DNA of 64,000 nt from Mangrovibacter plantisponsor (GTDB lineage Bacteria; Pseudomonadota; Gammaproteobacteria; Enterobacterales; Enterobacteriaceae), in assembly GCF_003182475.1 (NCBI RefSeq), contig NZ_QGTS01000009.1, forward strand, positions 62,001-126,000, read 5' to 3'. Under the pieces are notes generated by a model. The model was given only the letters and a program-made list of their open reading frames with translations, searched no databases and was not told the origin of the DNA. Below, in pieces: positions 1 to 11,166 of the stretch (its first letter is position 1; each line of letters begins with the position of its first letter). The position numbers and the translations under genes are program-made.

Positions 1-1
1 C

Positions 2-772
2 CCGGCTGCCCTGGCGCAGTGTGCGAAACTGGCTGAGCAACGTGGTTATGATGAAGTAAACCTTAATGTGGGTTGCCCGTCTGACCGGGTGCAAAACGGG
101 CGCTTTGGTGCGTGCCTGATGGGGGAAGCGCAACTGGTGGCGGATTGCGTTAAAGCAATGCGCGATGTGGTGTCGATTCCGGTTACAGTGAAAACCCGTA
201 TTGGCATTGATGACCAGGACAGCTATGAATTCCTGTGTGATTTTGTGCAAACTGTTTCCCAACAGGGTGGATGTGACATGTTTATTATTCACGCCCGTAA
301 AGCCTGGTTGTCTGGCTTAAGCCCGAAAGAGAACCGCGAAATTCCGCCTCTTGATTACCCCCGGGTATGGCAACTGAAGCGTGATTTCCCACACCTGACA
401 ATGTCGATTAATGGCGGCGTGAAAACGCTGGAAGAAGCGAAACAGCATTTGGAACATATGGATGGCGTGATGGTGGGGCGTGAGGCCTACCAAAATCCGG
501 GCCTACTGGCGTCTGTTGACCGCGAGATTTTTGGCGACACCACTGCCAGCCCGTCCCCGGCTGATGTTGTGCGGGCTATGTACCCGTATATTGAGCGGGA
601 ACTGAGCCAGGGTGCTTACCTGGGCCATATCACCCGCCATATGCTGGGTTTATTCCAGAGCGTGCCTGGTGCCCGCCAGTGGCGTCGTTACTTGAGTGAA
701 AATGCCCATAAACCTGGCGCAGATATTCAGGTTCTGGAGACCGCGCTGAGCAAAGTGGCACGTGTTGATTAA
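2..772 (+). CDS. dusA: tRNA-dihydrouridine(20/20a) synthase DusA, 5' end missing
   Basis: FMN-dependent enzyme that reduces uridine 20/20a in the tRNA D-loop. The frame is open from the window edge, so the start lies outside. About 256 codons remain of a protein usually near 330-345 residues. Visible DusA hallmarks are the [15 protein letters not shown] stretch and GRFGACLM with the catalytic cysteine, then [18 protein letters not shown] and SINGGVKT, the last belonging to the FMN-phosphate region of the TIM barrel. The C-terminal helical tRNA-binding domain ([20 protein letters not shown]) is complete. A hairpin with a T run follows the stop. The neighbour is pspG, as in E. coli. Identification is secure. 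Confidence 0.96.
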   Translation, partial: PAALAQCAKLAEQRGYDEVNLNVGCPSDRVQNGRFGACLMGEAQLVADCVKAMRDVVSIPVTVKTRIGIDDQDSYEFLCDFVQTVSQQGGCDMFIIHARKAWLSGLSPKENREIPPLDYPRVWQLKRDFPHLTMSINGGVKTLEEAKQHLEHMDGVMVGREAYQNPGLLASVDREIFGDTTASPSPADVVRAMYPYIERELSQGAYLGHITRHMLGLFQSVPGARQWRRYLSENAHKPGADIQVLETALSKVARVD

Positions 773-802
773 ATTGACGCAATAATCGTTAAATTCACTA
801 TG

Positions 803-829
803 CCCCGGCCTGTGCGCTGGGGTTTTTTG
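803..829 (+). terminator. Rho-independent terminator after dusA
   Basis: Stem CCCCGGC / GCTGGGG (one G-T pair) around a six-base loop, followed directly by TTTTTTG. It lies about 30 bp past the dusA stop and before the pspG promoter, so it separates the two units. Confidence 0.8.
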
Positions 830-853
830 TTTCAAAATCATGTGATTATATTC

Positions 854-870
854 TGGCATGGTTCTTGTAA
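854..870 (+). promoter_or_regulatory. Sigma-54-type promoter of pspG
   Basis: TGGCAT-N5-TTGTA has the GG of the -24 element and resembles the sigma-54 consensus TGGCAC-N5-TTGCA, with two mismatches. It lies about 32 bp upstream of the pspG start. pspG of E. coli is known to be sigma-54/PspF dependent. No PspF enhancer site was identified with confidence. Confidence 0.65.
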
Positions 871-901
871 TACCTCTGATTATTACCTGGAGGTACTGAC
901 G

Positions 902-1147
902 ATGCTGGAACTATTATTTGTGCTGGGATTTTTTATTATGCTGCTGGTGACTGGTGTGTCGCTGGTGGGGGTTTTTGTTGCGCTGCTGGTGGCTGTGGGC
1001 GTGATGTTTTTTGGCGGGCTGCTGGTGTTAATGCTCAAAATGTTGCCCTGGTTACTACTGGCTATTGTCGCTGTGTGGGTTATCCGGGCTATAAATAATG
1101 GCAACAATACCCAATCACGCTCACATTATCGCCGTGATATGCGTTGA
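902..1147 (+). CDS. pspG: Phage shock protein G
   Basis: Small inner-membrane protein of the Psp envelope-stress response, 81 residues. The sequence MLELLFVLGFFIMLLVTG starts a highly hydrophobic protein with two or three membrane segments (about residues 3-28, 30-46 and 48-63) and a short basic tail ending HYRRDMR. The ATG at 902 was chosen because it follows a GGAGG-like site (ctggaggtactgacg) and because the protein then has the usual length. A longer in-frame start at 800 would run through the terminator and the sigma-54 site. Gene position between dusA and qorA matches E. coli. Confidence 0.92.
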   Translation: MLELLFVLGFFIMLLVTGVSLVGVFVALLVAVGVMFFGGLLVLMLKMLPWLLLAIVAVWVIRAINNGNNTQSRSHYRRDMR

Positions 1148-1310
1148 TATGACAGGTTGTTTGAGCGGCTGATCACAACCCTGGAACTTTTTTACAACTT
1201 TTCCGTTAACAACATATTATTTACTTATTAAATCTGTCACTATGCTTTCGCTATCTACCAAATTCATCGCAGCTGTACCCTACAAATTCAGCGCGAACTA
1301 TAAAAATGAA

Positions 1311-1340
1311 GGGCTTCCTGCGGGAAGCCCTAATCATTTG
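1311..1340. terminator. Bidirectional terminator between pspG and qorA
   Basis: Stem GGGCTTCC / GGAAGCCC (1311-1318 and 1323-1330) with a four-base loop, between convergent pspG and qorA. T-rich sequence follows on the + side (tgtattttt) and the upstream A-rich side (taaaaatgaa) gives a T tract for the other strand. The rest of 1148-1310 shows no gene. Confidence 0.8.
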
Positions 1341-1360
1341 TATTTTTACCATTTTCTTTG

Positions 1361-2344
1361 TCAGGGAATTAACAGGCTTGAGCCCTGAGTCTGGCGGCTT
1401 TCCAAAACCTTATGCGCATGGGCAGCATCTGCCAGAGCAAATTTCTGCGCTTCCTCCACCTGGACTTTAATCACGCCGCTGGCAATCAGCGAGAACAGTT
1501 CACTGCTCGCTTCCTGCAATTCTTCACGGTTAGTAACATAACCATTAAGTGAAGGGCGGGTTACATACAGCGAACCTTTCTGGTTGAGGATACCAAGATT
1601 TACACCTGTGACCGGCCCGGAAGCATTACCGAAACTAACCATCAAACCCCGGCGCTGCAGGCAATCAAGTGAAGATTCCCAGGTGTCTTTACCAACCGAA
1701 TCATACACAACTGGCAATTTTTTCCCGCCAGTTAACGTGCGAACCCGCCCGGCAATATCCTCTTCACGGTAGTTGATGGTGGCCCAGGCTCCGGCCTGCA
1801 TAGCCCGCTCAGCTTTCTGTGCTGAACCCACCGTACCAATCAGTTTTGCCCCCAGCGCTTTAGCCCACTGGCAGGCAATCAGCCCAACACCACCTGCCGC
1901 AGCGTGGAATAAAAACATTTCACTGGGTTTGATTTCATAGGTTTTACGCAACAGGTAGAACACGGTCAGCCCTTTGAGGAAAGACGCGGCTGCCTGCTCA
2001 AAGGAAATCGCCGGGGGAAGCAGTGCCAGGTTATGCTCAGGCACATTGTGTACGCTGCTGTAAGCACCTAACGAACTCTGGGCGTAAACCACCCGGTCGC
2101 CGGGGCGAAAATGGGTGACATTTTTACCTGTTTTAGCGACGATGCCTGCCGCTTCTGTTCCCAACCCACTGGGTAACGAAGGCGGGGGATATAACCCACT
2201 ACGAATATAGGTATCAATGTAGTTGATACCTATCGCTTTATTTTCAACCTGGACCTCGTTGTCGCCGGGCTCAGGGGGCGTCCAGTCCACGGCGTGTAAC
2301 ACGTCGGGGCCACCATGTTTGGTAAATTCAATACGCGTTGCCAT
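1361..2344 (-). CDS. qorA: NADPH:quinone reductase (zeta-crystallin type)
   Basis: MDR-superfamily quinone oxidoreductase, 327 residues, the same length as E. coli QorA. It has the N-terminal GroES-like fold (MATRIEFTKHGGPDVL, GIDYIDTY-like segment reading INYIDTYIRSGLYP) and the NADPH-binding Rossmann motif HAAAGGVGLIACQWAKALGA near residue 150. No structural zinc cysteines are present, as expected for this branch. The start at 2344 (MATRIEF) was preferred over the upstream in-frame ATG at 2401, because the extension MHLPVSVNHDTHTGG is not conserved and would crowd the divergent dnaB promoter. It is transcribed away from dnaB. Confidence 0.95.
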   Translation of the reverse strand: MATRIEFTKHGGPDVLHAVDWTPPEPGDNEVQVENKAIGINYIDTYIRSGLYPPPSLPSGLGTEAAGIVAKTGKNVTHFRPGDRVVYAQSSLGAYSSVHNVPEHNLALLPPAISFEQAAASFLKGLTVFYLLRKTYEIKPSEMFLFHAAAGGVGLIACQWAKALGAKLIGTVGSAQKAERAMQAGAWATINYREEDIAGRVRTLTGGKKLPVVYDSVGKDTWESSLDCLQRRGLMVSFGNASGPVTGVNLGILNQKGSLYVTRPSLNGYVTNREELQEASSELFSLIASGVIKVQVEEAQKFALADAAHAHKVLESRQTQGSSLLIP

Positions 2345-2477
2345 AACTGTTTCACTGCCTCCTGTGTGGGTATCGTGGTTTACTGATACAGGTAAGTGCA
2401 TTCCACTGCCTGCAAACTGACGGTTTTCAGGTATAATGCCACGTTTCCCCGTTCAATTTTTGGTAAACCCTTTCACT

Positions 2478-3893
2478 ATGGCAGGAAATAAACCCTTCAA
2501 CAAACCCGCTGAGCCGCGCGAACCGCGTGATCTGCAAGTGGCCGGGCTGAAAGTTCCTCCGCATTCTCTTGAGGCGGAGCAGTCAGTGTTGGGCGGGTTA
2601 ATGCTGGATAATGAACGCTGGGACGATGTTGCCGAGCGCGTAGTCTCGGAAGATTTCTATACCCGGCAGCACCGGCTTATTTTTACGGAAATGCACCGTC
2701 TGCAGGAAACCGGCCACCCCATTGACCTGATAACGCTGTCGGAATCGCTGGAGCGCCAGGGGCAACTGGAAAGTGTTGGCGGTTTTGCATACCTGGCTGA
2801 GTTATCAAAAAATACGCCAAGTGCAGCGAATATCAGCGCTTATGCAGATATCGTCCGTGAACGTGCTGTTGTGCGTGAAATGATAGCCGTTGCCAACGAA
2901 ATAGCCGATGCCGGGTTTGACCCACAAGGGCGCACCAGTGAAGATTTGCTCGACCTGGCTGAGTCCCGGGTTTTCCAGATAGCAGAAAACCGCGCCAACA
3001 AAGATGAAGGCCCCAAATCTGTTGACCAGATCCTGGAAGCGACAGTTGCGCGTATTGAAACGCTTTACCAGCAACCGCACGATGGCGTGACCGGGGTAGA
3101 TACCGGTTACCAGGACCTCAACAAGAAAACCGCAGGCCTGCAACGGTCAGACTTGATTATTGTCGCGGCGCGTCCCTCTATGGGGAAAACCACATTCGCC
3201 ATGAACCTGTGCGAAAACGCCGCCATGTTGCAGGATAAACCGGTGCTGATTTTCAGCCTGGAAATGCCCGCGGAACAGATAATGATGCGTATGCTGGCGT
3301 CTTTGTCTCGCGTCGACCAGACCCGTATCCGTACCGGTCAGTTAGATGATGAAGACTGGGCGCGTATCTCCGGCACCATGGGGATTTTGCTGGAGAAGCG
3401 CAATATGTACATTGATGACTCTTCCGGCCTGACTCCGACAGAGGTTCGCTCTCGCGCCCGGCGTATTTTCCGTGAGCACGATGGCTTAAGCCTGATAATG
3501 ATCGACTACCTCCAGCTAATGCGCGTGCCGTCGTTGTCCGACAACCGTACTCTGGAAATCGCCGAAATCTCCCGTTCTTTGAAAGCGCTGGCAAAAGAGC
3601 TGCAGGTGCCGGTGGTGGCGCTGTCACAGCTTAACCGTTCACTGGAACAGCGTGCAGATAAACGCCCGGTCAACTCAGACTTGCGTGAATCCGGCTCCAT
3701 TGAACAGGATGCCGACTTAATTATGTTTATCTACCGCGATGAGGTGTATCACGAGAACAGTGATCTCAAAGGCATCGCGGAAATTATTATCGGTAAGCAA
3801 CGTAACGGCCCTATCGGGACTGTGCGTCTGACCTTTAACGGGCAATGGTCGCGCTTCGATAACTATGCAGGCCCGCAATACGACGAAGAATAA
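2478..3893 (+). CDS. dnaB: Replicative DNA helicase DnaB
   Basis: Hexameric 5'-3' helicase of the replication fork, 471 residues, the E. coli length. The N-terminal primase-interacting domain covers about residues 25-130 ([17 protein letters not shown]). The RecA-like domain carries the Walker A motif ARPSMGKTT at 231-239 (Lys237) and Walker B near [12 protein letters not shown], followed by the SLKALAKEL and [15 protein letters not shown] segments. The start at 2478 ([10 protein letters not shown]) matches the known N-terminus; the frame is open upstream to 2436, but that extension is not conserved. alr follows 14 bp after the stop. Confidence 0.98.
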   Translation: MAGNKPFNKPAEPREPRDLQVAGLKVPPHSLEAEQSVLGGLMLDNERWDDVAERVVSEDFYTRQHRLIFTEMHRLQETGHPIDLITLSESLERQGQLESVGGFAYLAELSKNTPSAANISAYADIVRERAVVREMIAVANEIADAGFDPQGRTSEDLLDLAESRVFQIAENRANKDEGPKSVDQILEATVARIETLYQQPHDGVTGVDTGYQDLNKKTAGLQRSDLIIVAARPSMGKTTFAMNLCENAAMLQDKPVLIFSLEMPAEQIMMRMLASLSRVDQTRIRTGQLDDEDWARISGTMGILLEKRNMYIDDSSGLTPTEVRSRARRIFREHDGLSLIMIDYLQLMRVPSLSDNRTLEIAEISRSLKALAKELQVPVVALSQLNRSLEQRADKRPVNSDLRESGSIEQDADLIMFIYRDEVYHENSDLKGIAEIIIGKQRNGPIGTVRLTFNGQWSRFDNYAGPQYDEE

Positions 3894-3907
3894 TTGAAGG
3901 AATAAAC

Positions 3908-4987
3908 ATGCAAGCGGCAACTGTTGTGATTAACCGCCGCGCTCTGCGACATAACCTGCAACGCCTGCGTGAACTGGCTCCGTCCAGCCGCCTGGTGGCA
4001 GTTGTGAAAGCAAACGCTTATGGGCATGGTTTGTTAGAAACTGCCCGTACCCTGCCAGATGCCGATGCGTTCGGCGTTGCCCGCCTGGAAGAGGCCATCC
4101 GCCTGCGCGAAGGGGGCATCACTCAACCTGTGTTATTGCTGGAAGGTTTTTTTAATGCCAGCGACCTGCCGGTTATCGCCAGCCAGCAGTTCCACACAGC
4201 GGTGCACAGCGAAGAACAACTTGAAGCCCTTGAACAGGCGCAGCTGAGCCAGCCCGTCACAGTGTGGATGAAGCTTGATACCGGCATGCACCGCCTGGGG
4301 GTTCGCCCGGAAAAAGCAGAAGCGTTTTATGCCCGCCTGAGCCAGTGCAAAAATGTGCGCCAGCCAGTGAATATCGTCAGCCATTTCGCCCGTGCCGATG
4401 AACCGGAAGTGGGGGCGACCGAACAGCAACTGGCTATTTTTAACCATTTTGCTGAAGGCAAACCTGGCCTGAAATCTATCGCTGCTTCGGGCGGTATTTT
4501 GCTCTGGCCTCAGTCTCATTTTGACTGGGTACGCCCGGGGATTATTCTCTATGGTGTTTCTCCGCTGGACCACAAACCCTGGGGAACTGACTTTGGCTTC
4601 CAGCCAGCTATGAGCCTGACATCCAGCCTGATTGCGGTACGTGACCACAAAGCCGGTGAACCAGTAGGCTACGGTGGCACCTGGGTAAGCCAGCGCGATA
4701 CGCGCCTGGGTGTGGTGGCCATGGGGTATGGCGATGGCTATCCACGCAGTGCGCCATCAGGCACGCCCGTGCTGGTGAATGGCCGTGAAGTGCCACTGGT
4801 TGGCCGGGTCGCCATGGACATGATTTGTGTTGATTTGGGGCCAGATGCACAAGAACACCCCGGCGACAGCGTTGTGATGTGGGGAGAAGGCTTACCCGTC
4901 GAACGCATAGCGGAAGTAACGAAAGTGAGTGCTTACGAACTTATTACCCGCCTGACATCTCGTGTCGCCATGCACTACCTTGACTGA
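3908..4987 (+). CDS. alr: Alanine racemase, biosynthetic
   Basis: PLP enzyme interconverting L- and D-alanine for peptidoglycan precursors, 359 residues as in E. coli Alr. The PLP lysine is Lys34 in [11 protein letters not shown]. The second catalytic residue is Tyr255 in GYGGTW, followed by the conserved GYGDGYPR segment. The C-terminal beta domain has [13 protein letters not shown]. The ATG has a good GAAGGA site (3896-3901). It sits 14 bp after dnaB and is probably co-transcribed, as in E. coli. Confidence 0.97.
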   Translation: MQAATVVINRRALRHNLQRLRELAPSSRLVAVVKANAYGHGLLETARTLPDADAFGVARLEEAIRLREGGITQPVLLLEGFFNASDLPVIASQQFHTAVHSEEQLEALEQAQLSQPVTVWMKLDTGMHRLGVRPEKAEAFYARLSQCKNVRQPVNIVSHFARADEPEVGATEQQLAIFNHFAEGKPGLKSIAASGGILLWPQSHFDWVRPGIILYGVSPLDHKPWGTDFGFQPAMSLTSSLIAVRDHKAGEPVGYGGTWVSQRDTRLGVVAMGYGDGYPRSAPSGTPVLVNGREVPLVGRVAMDMICVDLGPDAQEHPGDSVVMWGEGLPVERIAEVTKVSAYELITRLTSRVAMHYLD

Positions 4988-4996
4988 TTCATTCAT

Positions 4997-5020
4997 CCGG
5001 GCGGGTTACCGCCCGGTGTT
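4997..5020 (+). terminator. Hairpin after alr
   Basis: Perfect stem CCGGGCGG / CCGCCCGG with a four-base loop, ten bases after the alr stop. The T tract is weak (tgttatat), so efficiency is uncertain. The remaining intergenic DNA to 5239 must hold the tyrB promoter. I could not find a convincing TyrR box (TGTAAA-N6-TTTACA) in it. Confidence 0.6.
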
Positions 5021-5239
5021 ATATCACCTGAAATTGTTACACCGCCTGAAATCGTTGTTCCACCGTTAATCCACGCTGCTTTACTCTCGCTTTCCCATTA
5101 CTTCCGGTTTATTGTGGTAATTCCGTTAAACAGCTTGTTGTTGCCTGCTTTATCCGCTGCCGAGGCGTGAGATAAAACCAGGTAAATACAACCTTAGTTT
5201 GCGGCACCCCTACTTAATGGATATCAGGAGAACCCCCGC

Positions 5240-6433
5240 GTGTTTCAGAACGTTGACGCCTACGCAGGCGATCCTATTCTGTCGCTGATGGAACGTTTCA
5301 AAGACGATCCTCGCCAGGATAAAGTGAACCTGAGTATCGGTCTCTATTACGATGAAGACGGTACCATTCCGCAACTGCGGGCAGTGGCACAAGCCGAAGC
5401 CCGTCTGAATGCCGCGCCTCATGGCGCATCTGTTTACCTGCCAATGGAAGGTTTGGGTGGCTATCGCAATGCCATTGCTCCTTTACTCTTTGGTGCAGAC
5501 CACCCGGCGCTGCGTGAAGGTCGGATTGCCACTATTCAGACATTAGGTGGCTCAGGGGCGCTGAAAGTCGGGGCCGATTTCCTGAAACGCTATTTCCCTG
5601 AATCCGGTGTGTGGGTGAGCGACCCAACATGGGAAAACCACATTGCCATTTTTGCGGGTGCTGGTTTCGAAGTGGGTACTTACCCCTGGTTTGATGACGA
5701 AACCAAAGGGGTCCGCACTCAGGCCCTGCTGGACACCCTTGCCGGTTTGCCTGAAAAAAGCATCGTGTTGTTACACCCTTGCTGCCATAACCCGACTGGC
5801 TCTGATTTAGTGCCGGCAGAATGGGATGCCGTAGTGGAGGTGCTCAAAGCCCGCCAGTTAATTCCGTTCCTGGATATCGCCTATCAGGGTTTTGGCGCGG
5901 GTATGGATGACGATGCTTATGCCATTCGTGCCATTGCCAACGCAGGTATTCCGGCACTGGTCAGTAACTCTTTCTCCAAGATTTTCTCGCTGTATGGCGA
6001 ACGTGTTGGTGGGCTGTCAGTGGTGTGTGAAGACGCTGATACCGCCAGCCGGGTGTTAGGGCAACTGAAAGCCACGGTACGCCGTAACTACTCCAGCCCG
6101 CCGAATTTCGGTGCGCAAGTGGTATCGCTGGTACTGAATGATCCGGCGCTGAAAGCCGACTGGCTGGCCCAGGTGGAAGAAATGCGTGTTCGCATTCTGA
6201 GCATGCGTGAGGCTCTGGTAGCAACGCTGAAACAGGCGCTGCCAAACCACGACTTCAGCTACTTCCTGAAACAGCGAGGTATGTTTACTTATACCGGGCT
6301 GAGTGCCGCTCAGGTTGACCGCCTGCGTGATGAATTTGGGGTTTACCTGATAGCCAGTGGGCGCATGTGTGTGGCCGGGCTTAACTCCCGTAATGTTAAC
6401 CGCGTTGCCGAAGCCTTTGCTGCTGTAATGTGA
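5240..6433 (+). CDS. tyrB: Aromatic-amino-acid aminotransferase (tyrosine aminotransferase)
   Basis: PLP fold-type I class I aminotransferase, the last step of tyrosine and phenylalanine synthesis and also active on leucine. 397 residues, identical in length to E. coli TyrB. The PLP Schiff-base lysine is Lys247 in [17 protein letters not shown]. Substrate- and cofactor-binding regions [10 protein letters not shown] and the arginine of SGRMCVAG are intact. Translation starts at a GTG preceded by ATCAGGAG, as in E. coli. It is monocistronic here, flanked by hairpins. Confidence 0.97.
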   Translation: MFQNVDAYAGDPILSLMERFKDDPRQDKVNLSIGLYYDEDGTIPQLRAVAQAEARLNAAPHGASVYLPMEGLGGYRNAIAPLLFGADHPALREGRIATIQTLGGSGALKVGADFLKRYFPESGVWVSDPTWENHIAIFAGAGFEVGTYPWFDDETKGVRTQALLDTLAGLPEKSIVLLHPCCHNPTGSDLVPAEWDAVVEVLKARQLIPFLDIAYQGFGAGMDDDAYAIRAIANAGIPALVSNSFSKIFSLYGERVGGLSVVCEDADTASRVLGQLKATVRRNYSSPPNFGAQVVSLVLNDPALKADWLAQVEEMRVRILSMREALVATLKQALPNHDFSYFLKQRGMFTYTGLSAAQVDRLRDEFGVYLIASGRMCVAGLNSRNVNRVAEAFAAVM

Positions 6434-6442
6434 GTGCTTACT

Positions 6443-6474
6443 TACCTGTCGGGGTGGCAATATTCCGGCAGGTA
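6443..6474 (+). terminator. Hairpin after tyrB
   Basis: Ten-base stem TACCTGTCGG / CCGGCAGGTA (one G-T pair) with a 12-base loop, beginning 10 bp after the tyrB stop. The following sequence is pyrimidine-rich but not a clean T run, so it is a probable rather than certain terminator. A second long-loop inverted repeat (AAAACCTT ... AAGGTTTT, 6503-6540) follows. Confidence 0.45.
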
Positions 6475-6599
6475 TCACACTTTCTGCTTATTTCTGCATA
6501 AAAAAACCTTCCCTCAGGACCGGCTTAACGTTAAGGTTTTCCTCGATTCACGCGATGAGCAAAACGAGATTAACTAACACCGTGATACACAGGGATAAC

Positions 6600-7310
6600 A
6601 TGCATAAACTGACCCGCGCATTAGGCGCACTCTTCCTGGGCCTGGCCCTGTCTCATACCGCAGTTGCCAAAGAATCCACACCACCGCTTTATAGTGGTAT
6701 TAACGTTGCGCAACTGGCCGCACAGGCTCCGGTTCACTGGGTATCTGTGGCGCAAATTGAAAATAGCCTGCTTGGTCGCCCGCCAATGGCTGTCGGGTTT
6801 GACATTGATGACACTGTGTTGTTCTCAAGCCCGGGCTTTTACCGCGGCAAAAAAATGTTCTCTCCGGAAAGCAATGACTACCTGAGCAACCCGGCATTCT
6901 GGGAAAAAATGAATAATGGCTGGGATGAATTCAGCATCCCTAAAGAAGTGGCCCGCGCCTTGATTGATATGCACGTCCGGCGGGGTGACAGCATTTGGTT
7001 TATTACCGGGCGCAGCCAGACAAAAACAGAAACGGTCTCTAAAACCTTGCAGGACGATTTCCATATTCCCGCCAGTAGTATGAACCCGGTGATTTTTGCC
7101 GGCGATAACCCGGGCCAGAACACGAAAACAAACTGGCTGGTGGATAAACAAATCCGCATTTTCTACGGCGATTCTGATGGCGATATCACTGCGGCGCGCG
7201 ATGCCGGTATCCGTGGTATTCGCGTGTTGCGTGCTTCCAACTCCACCTATCGCCCATTGCCTTCTGCCGGTAAATTTGGCGAAGAGGTGATTGTTAATTC
7301 CGAATACTGA
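6600..7310 (+). CDS. aphA: Class B acid phosphatase AphA, periplasmic
   Basis: Periplasmic nonspecific acid phosphatase and phosphotransferase of the DDDD superfamily, magnesium dependent. 236 residues including a signal peptide (basic MHKLTR, hydrophobic core, cleavage near SHTAVAKES). The nucleophile motif is FDIDDTVLF with Asp68 and Asp70, followed by FITGRS and [16 protein letters not shown]. The mature part is very close to E. coli AphA (e.g. [19 protein letters not shown]). The start at 6600 was chosen for the normal signal peptide and the AGGGA site just upstream; the frame is open from 6555. Monocistronic. Confidence 0.96.
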   Translation: MHKLTRALGALFLGLALSHTAVAKESTPPLYSGINVAQLAAQAPVHWVSVAQIENSLLGRPPMAVGFDIDDTVLFSSPGFYRGKKMFSPESNDYLSNPAFWEKMNNGWDEFSIPKEVARALIDMHVRRGDSIWFITGRSQTKTETVSKTLQDDFHIPASSMNPVIFAGDNPGQNTKTNWLVDKQIRIFYGDSDGDITAARDAGIRGIRVLRASNSTYRPLPSAGKFGEEVIVNSEY

Positions 7311-7393
7311 GTGCCAGGGCGGCAGCACGGCCTGGTTGTGCTGCTTGTGATGCCACAGGGTTTACCTTTTAGCAAAATGCTGCACACTTAAAC

Positions 7394-7427
7394 ACGCAGG
7401 CATGTGTGCCTGCATGTGCTTTTTGTT
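7394..7427 (+). terminator. Terminator after aphA
   Basis: Stem GCAGGCA / TGCCTGC (7396-7402 and 7407-7413) with a four-base loop; the hairpin is followed by ATGTGCTTTTTGTT. A further perfect inverted repeat, GCAGCAC / GTGCTGC, lies just before it at 7322-7344. Confidence 0.65.
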
Positions 7428-7444
7428 AACCAGGGACCAACACC

Positions 7445-7870
7445 ATGTGGCATCAACAGATTCTGACACTCAGCGCCAAACCTCGTGGCTTTCACCTGGT
7501 CACGGAGGAAATTCTCGGCAATATTCCTGCTCTCAGCCAGGTGAATACTGGCCTGTTGCACTTATTGCTGCAGCATACTTCTGCTTCGCTGACACTGAAT
7601 GAGAATTGTGATCCCACGGTGCGGGGCGATATGGAACGGCATTTTTTACGCACGGTTCCGGACCAGGGCGATTATGAGCACGACTACGAAGGGGCAGATG
7701 ATATGCCCTCGCACATCAAATCTTCTTTGCTTGGCGTATCGTTAGCCCTGCCCGTACAGCGCGGGCGTGTGTCGCTGGGGACATGGCAAGGGATTTGGTT
7801 AGGGGAACACCGAATCCATGGTGGCGCGCGGCGTATTGTCGTGACGCTACAAGGGGAGCCAATGCCATGA
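7445..7870 (+). CDS. yjbQ: UPF0047 family protein YjbQ
   Basis: 141-residue protein of the YjbQ/UPF0047 family. E. coli YjbQ has been linked to weak thiamin-phosphate synthase activity; the physiological role is unsettled. Family signatures are visible: [18 protein letters not shown] (about 38-55), [13 protein letters not shown] (about 86-98) and [12 protein letters not shown] (about 112-123), with the conserved histidines that bind metal. yjbR overlaps its stop codon (ATGA), so the two are translationally coupled. Confidence 0.93.
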   Translation: MWHQQILTLSAKPRGFHLVTEEILGNIPALSQVNTGLLHLLLQHTSASLTLNENCDPTVRGDMERHFLRTVPDQGDYEHDYEGADDMPSHIKSSLLGVSLALPVQRGRVSLGTWQGIWLGEHRIHGGARRIVVTLQGEPMP

Positions 7871-8220
7871 ACCAGTCTCAGTTACTCACGTTCTGCATGA
7901 ATAAACCGGGTGTGACGCAGTCGGCGCACCGCGAGTGGGCCGCAACACAAATTAAACTGGCGGATGTGATGTTCGCTATGTTGCACGAAGTAGATGGCCG
8001 CCCGGCGCTTTCGCTAAAAACCAGCCCGGCACTGGCCGAGCTGTTACGCCAGTCTCATGAAGATGTTTTCCCCAGTGCACTGCTGAATAAAGCGCACTGG
8101 AGCACACTGTGGCTGGATGGCAGCCTGCCGGATTCCCAAATTTATTACCTGGTGGAAGATGCCTGGCAACAGGCGCTGGAATTGCTGCCTGCATCCCTGA
8201 GGCAGCAATATTCCCGTTAA
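7867..8220 (+). CDS. yjbR: YjbR family DNA-binding-like (CyaY-like fold) protein
   Basis: 117 residues, MmcQ/YjbR family. The family has a double-wing, CyaY-like fold and unknown function. Typical elements are [19 protein letters not shown] at the N-terminus, MFAMLHE near residue 40, the [20 protein letters not shown] block and WQQALELLP near the end. The start at 7867 overlaps the yjbQ stop by four bases; the longer in-frame start inside yjbQ was rejected. It ends seven bases before the convergent uvrA stop. Confidence 0.93.
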   Translation: MNQSQLLTFCMNKPGVTQSAHREWAATQIKLADVMFAMLHEVDGRPALSLKTSPALAELLRQSHEDVFPSALLNKAHWSTLWLDGSLPDSQIYYLVEDAWQQALELLPASLRQQYSR

Positions 8221-8227
8221 GCCCGGT

Positions 8228-11053
8228 TTATTTCAGCATGGGTTTCAGGAAGCGTGCAGTGTGGGAAGCCTCGCATTCGGCAACAGTTTCTGGTGTGCCG
8301 GAAATCAGGATTTCCCCGCCGCCACTGCCGCCTTCCGGCCCAAGGTCCACAATCCAGTCTGCAGTTTTAATTACGTCCAGATTATGCTCAATCACCACGA
8401 TGGTGTTGCCCTGGTCGCGTAACTGGTGCAATACCTCAAGCAACTGCTGAATATCGGCAAAATGCAGGCCGGTTGTGGGTTCATCAAGAATGTACAGCGT
8501 CTGGCCTGTACCGCGTTTGGACAACTCCCGGGCCAGTTTCACACGCTGTGCTTCACCGCCGGAAAGTGTTGTTGCTGATTGCCCAAGGCGAATGTAGGAC
8601 AACCCCACATCCATTAATGTCTGGAGCTTGCGAGCCAGCGCCGGTACGGCATCAAAGAATTCGCGGGCTTCTTCAATGGTCATATCCAGCACTTCGTGAA
8701 TATTTTTACCCTTGTATTTAATTTCCAGGGTTTCACGGTTATAGCGTTTGCCTTTGCACTGGTCGCAGGGCACATAGATATCCGGCAAAAAGTGCATTTC
8801 CACTTTCAGCACGCCATCACCCTGGCAGGCTTCACAGCGGCCACCACGCACGTTGAAACTAAAACGCCCGGGGTTGTAACCACGGGAACGGGATTCCGGC
8901 ACACCGGCAAACAGCTCACGCACCGGGGTGAAAATGCCGGTGTAGGTTGCCGGGTTAGAACGTGGGGTGCGGCCAATGGGGCTCTGGTCAATATCAATGA
9001 CTTTATCGAAATGCTCAATACCCTGAACCTCCCGATAAGGCGCAGGCTCTATGCTGGAGCCACCATTCAGTAACTTCTGGGCAATCGGGAACAGGGTGTC
9101 GTTAATCAGTGTGGATTTACCCGAACCGGAAACCCCGGTAATGCAGGTAAATAACCCGACGGGCAGAGTCAGTGTGACATCTTTCAGGTTATTGCCCCGG
9201 GCGCCACTCAGTTTTAACACTTTATTCGGGTCTGCCGGGATGCGTTTTTTCGGCACGCCAATTTTACGCACACCACTCAGGTACTGGCCGGTCAGCGATT
9301 CAGGAACCGCCAGGATATCTGCCAGTGGCCCTTCGGCAACCACATTCCCGCCGTGAACCCCGGCTCCGGGCCCAATATCAATAATATGGTCTGCTGCACG
9401 AATGGCGTCTTCATCGTGCTCCACCACAATAACGGTATTACCCAGGTTACGCAGGTGAATCAGGGTTTTCAGCAGGCGTTCGTTATCACGCTGGTGTAAC
9501 CCAATAGAAGGTTCATCCAGTACGTACATCACCCCAACCAGCCCGGCGCCAATCTGGCTTGCCAGACGAATACGTTGTGCTTCCCCACCGGAAAGCGTTT
9601 CCGCAGAACGGGACAGCGTTAAGTAATTCAGCCCGACATTCACTAAAAATTGCAGGCGGTCGCCAATTTCTTTCAATACTTTTTCAGCAATTTTGGCCCG
9701 TTGCCCGGACAGCTTCAGGTTTCTGAAAAAATCCATGGCGTGGCCGATGCTCATATCAGAAATAGTTGGCAGCGGAGTGTTTTCTACAAATACATGGCGG
9801 GCTTCGCGGCGCAGGCGGGTGCCTCCACAGCTGGCGCAGGGGCGGTTACTGATAAATTTCGCCAGCTCCTCACGCACTGCATTGGATTCCGTCTCTTTGT
9901 AACGGCGCTCCATGTTGTGCAGCACCCCTTCAAACGGGTGACGGCGCACGGAGGTATCGCCCCGGTCGTTGATATATTTGAATTCAATGGTTTCTTTACC
10001 GGAACCATACAGCACCACTTTTTGAATGTCGGCGCCCAGGCTGTCCCAGGGGGCTTCGATATCAAATTTGTAGTGATCGGCCAGTGAACGCAGCATTTGG
10101 AAATAGTAAAAATTACGGCGATCCCAGCCACGGATCGCGCCGCCAGCCAGTGACAGCTCGCCATTCTGGATAACCCGCTCGGGGTCGAAAAATTGTTGTA
10201 CACCCAGCCCGTCACAGGTTGGGCAGGCACCTGCCGGGTTGTTGAAGGAAAACAGGCGAGGTTCCAGTTCGCTCATGCTGTACCCGCAAATCGGGCAGGC
10301 GAAGTTCGCAGAAAACAGAAGTTCTTCTGCTTTGGTGTCGTCCATGTCGGCGACAACGGCAGTACCACCAGATAATTCCAGTGCGGTTTCAAATGATTCC
10401 GCAAGGCGCTGAGCCAGGTCTTCGCGCACTTTAAACCGGTCCACAACCACTTCAATGGTGTGTTTTTTCTGCAGTTCCAGTTTGGGCGGATCGGACAGAT
10501 CGCAAACTTCGCCATCAATACGTGCACGGATATAGCCCTGGCTTGCCAGGTTTTCCAGCGTTTTGCTGTGCTCACCCTTACGCTCTTTAATGATGGGAGC
10601 CAGCAGCATCAGGCGTTTGCCTTCAGGTTGCGCCAGCACATTGTCAACCATTTGGCTCACTGTTTGCGCCGCCAGCGGGACATCATGGTCTGGGCAGCGT
10701 GGCTCGCCTACACGGGCAAACAATAAGCGCAGGTAATCGTGAATTTCCGTGATAGTACCAACGGTGGAACGCGGGTTGTGTGATGTGGATTTCTGTTCAA
10801 TAGAAATCGCCGGGGAGAGGCCTTCAATATGGTCAACATCCGGTTTTTCCATGAGTGAAAGGAACTGGCGCGCATAAGCTGAAAGCGACTCAACGTAGCG
10901 GCGCTGGCCTTCTGCATACAGTGTATCAAATGCCAGTGATGATTTACCCGACCCAGACAACCCCGTCACAACAATCAGTTTATCGCGCGGAATGACCAGA
11001 TTGATGTTTTTCAGATTGTGGGTGCGGGCGCCCCGAATTTCTATCTTGTCCAT
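8228..11053 (-). CDS. uvrA: Excinuclease ABC subunit A
   Basis: Damage-recognition ATPase of nucleotide excision repair, 941 residues (940 in E. coli). It has two ABC ATPase modules: Walker [10 protein letters not shown] (about 31-39) and GVSGSGKST (about 640-648), with two ABC signatures LSGGEAQRI and LSGGEAQRV. Two zinc-binding modules are visible, CPIC...CPTC near residue 255 and CEAC...CDQC near 740. The divergent neighbour is ssb, and a LexA box lies between them. The start [16 protein letters not shown] is the conserved N-terminus. Confidence 0.98.
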   Translation of the reverse strand: MDKIEIRGARTHNLKNINLVIPRDKLIVVTGLSGSGKSSLAFDTLYAEGQRRYVESLSAYARQFLSLMEKPDVDHIEGLSPAISIEQKSTSHNPRSTVGTITEIHDYLRLLFARVGEPRCPDHDVPLAAQTVSQMVDNVLAQPEGKRLMLLAPIIKERKGEHSKTLENLASQGYIRARIDGEVCDLSDPPKLELQKKHTIEVVVDRFKVREDLAQRLAESFETALELSGGTAVVADMDDTKAEELLFSANFACPICGYSMSELEPRLFSFNNPAGACPTCDGLGVQQFFDPERVIQNGELSLAGGAIRGWDRRNFYYFQMLRSLADHYKFDIEAPWDSLGADIQKVVLYGSGKETIEFKYINDRGDTSVRRHPFEGVLHNMERRYKETESNAVREELAKFISNRPCASCGGTRLRREARHVFVENTPLPTISDMSIGHAMDFFRNLKLSGQRAKIAEKVLKEIGDRLQFLVNVGLNYLTLSRSAETLSGGEAQRIRLASQIGAGLVGVMYVLDEPSIGLHQRDNERLLKTLIHLRNLGNTVIVVEHDEDAIRAADHIIDIGPGAGVHGGNVVAEGPLADILAVPESLTGQYLSGVRKIGVPKKRIPADPNKVLKLSGARGNNLKDVTLTLPVGLFTCITGVSGSGKSTLINDTLFPIAQKLLNGGSSIEPAPYREVQGIEHFDKVIDIDQSPIGRTPRSNPATYTGIFTPVRELFAGVPESRSRGYNPGRFSFNVRGGRCEACQGDGVLKVEMHFLPDIYVPCDQCKGKRYNRETLEIKYKGKNIHEVLDMTIEEAREFFDAVPALARKLQTLMDVGLSYIRLGQSATTLSGGEAQRVKLARELSKRGTGQTLYILDEPTTGLHFADIQQLLEVLHQLRDQGNTIVVIEHNLDVIKTADWIVDLGPEGGSGGGEILISGTPETVAECEASHTARFLKPMLK

Positions 11054-11166
11054 TCACCTTCCCCGGAGTAAATGCAGTCATCCCGGTTCTCGCCCTTGTT
11101 TTTACAACTAAAAACCAGCAAGACGAAAAGCCGGCGACCCGAAACGGCTAATTATGACACAATAAA

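Noticed and set aside
2436..2477. N-terminal extension of DnaB
   Set aside because: Open in frame, but the conserved N-terminus begins at the ATG at 2478 and the resulting 471-residue length equals the E. coli protein.
4988..5239. TyrR boxes before tyrB
   Set aside because: Expected from E. coli, but no sequence close to TGTAAA-N6-TTTACA with proper spacing was found by eye. A near-duplicated 20-mer (CACCTGAAATTGTTACAC / CGCCTGAAATCGTTGTTC) is present but does not fit.
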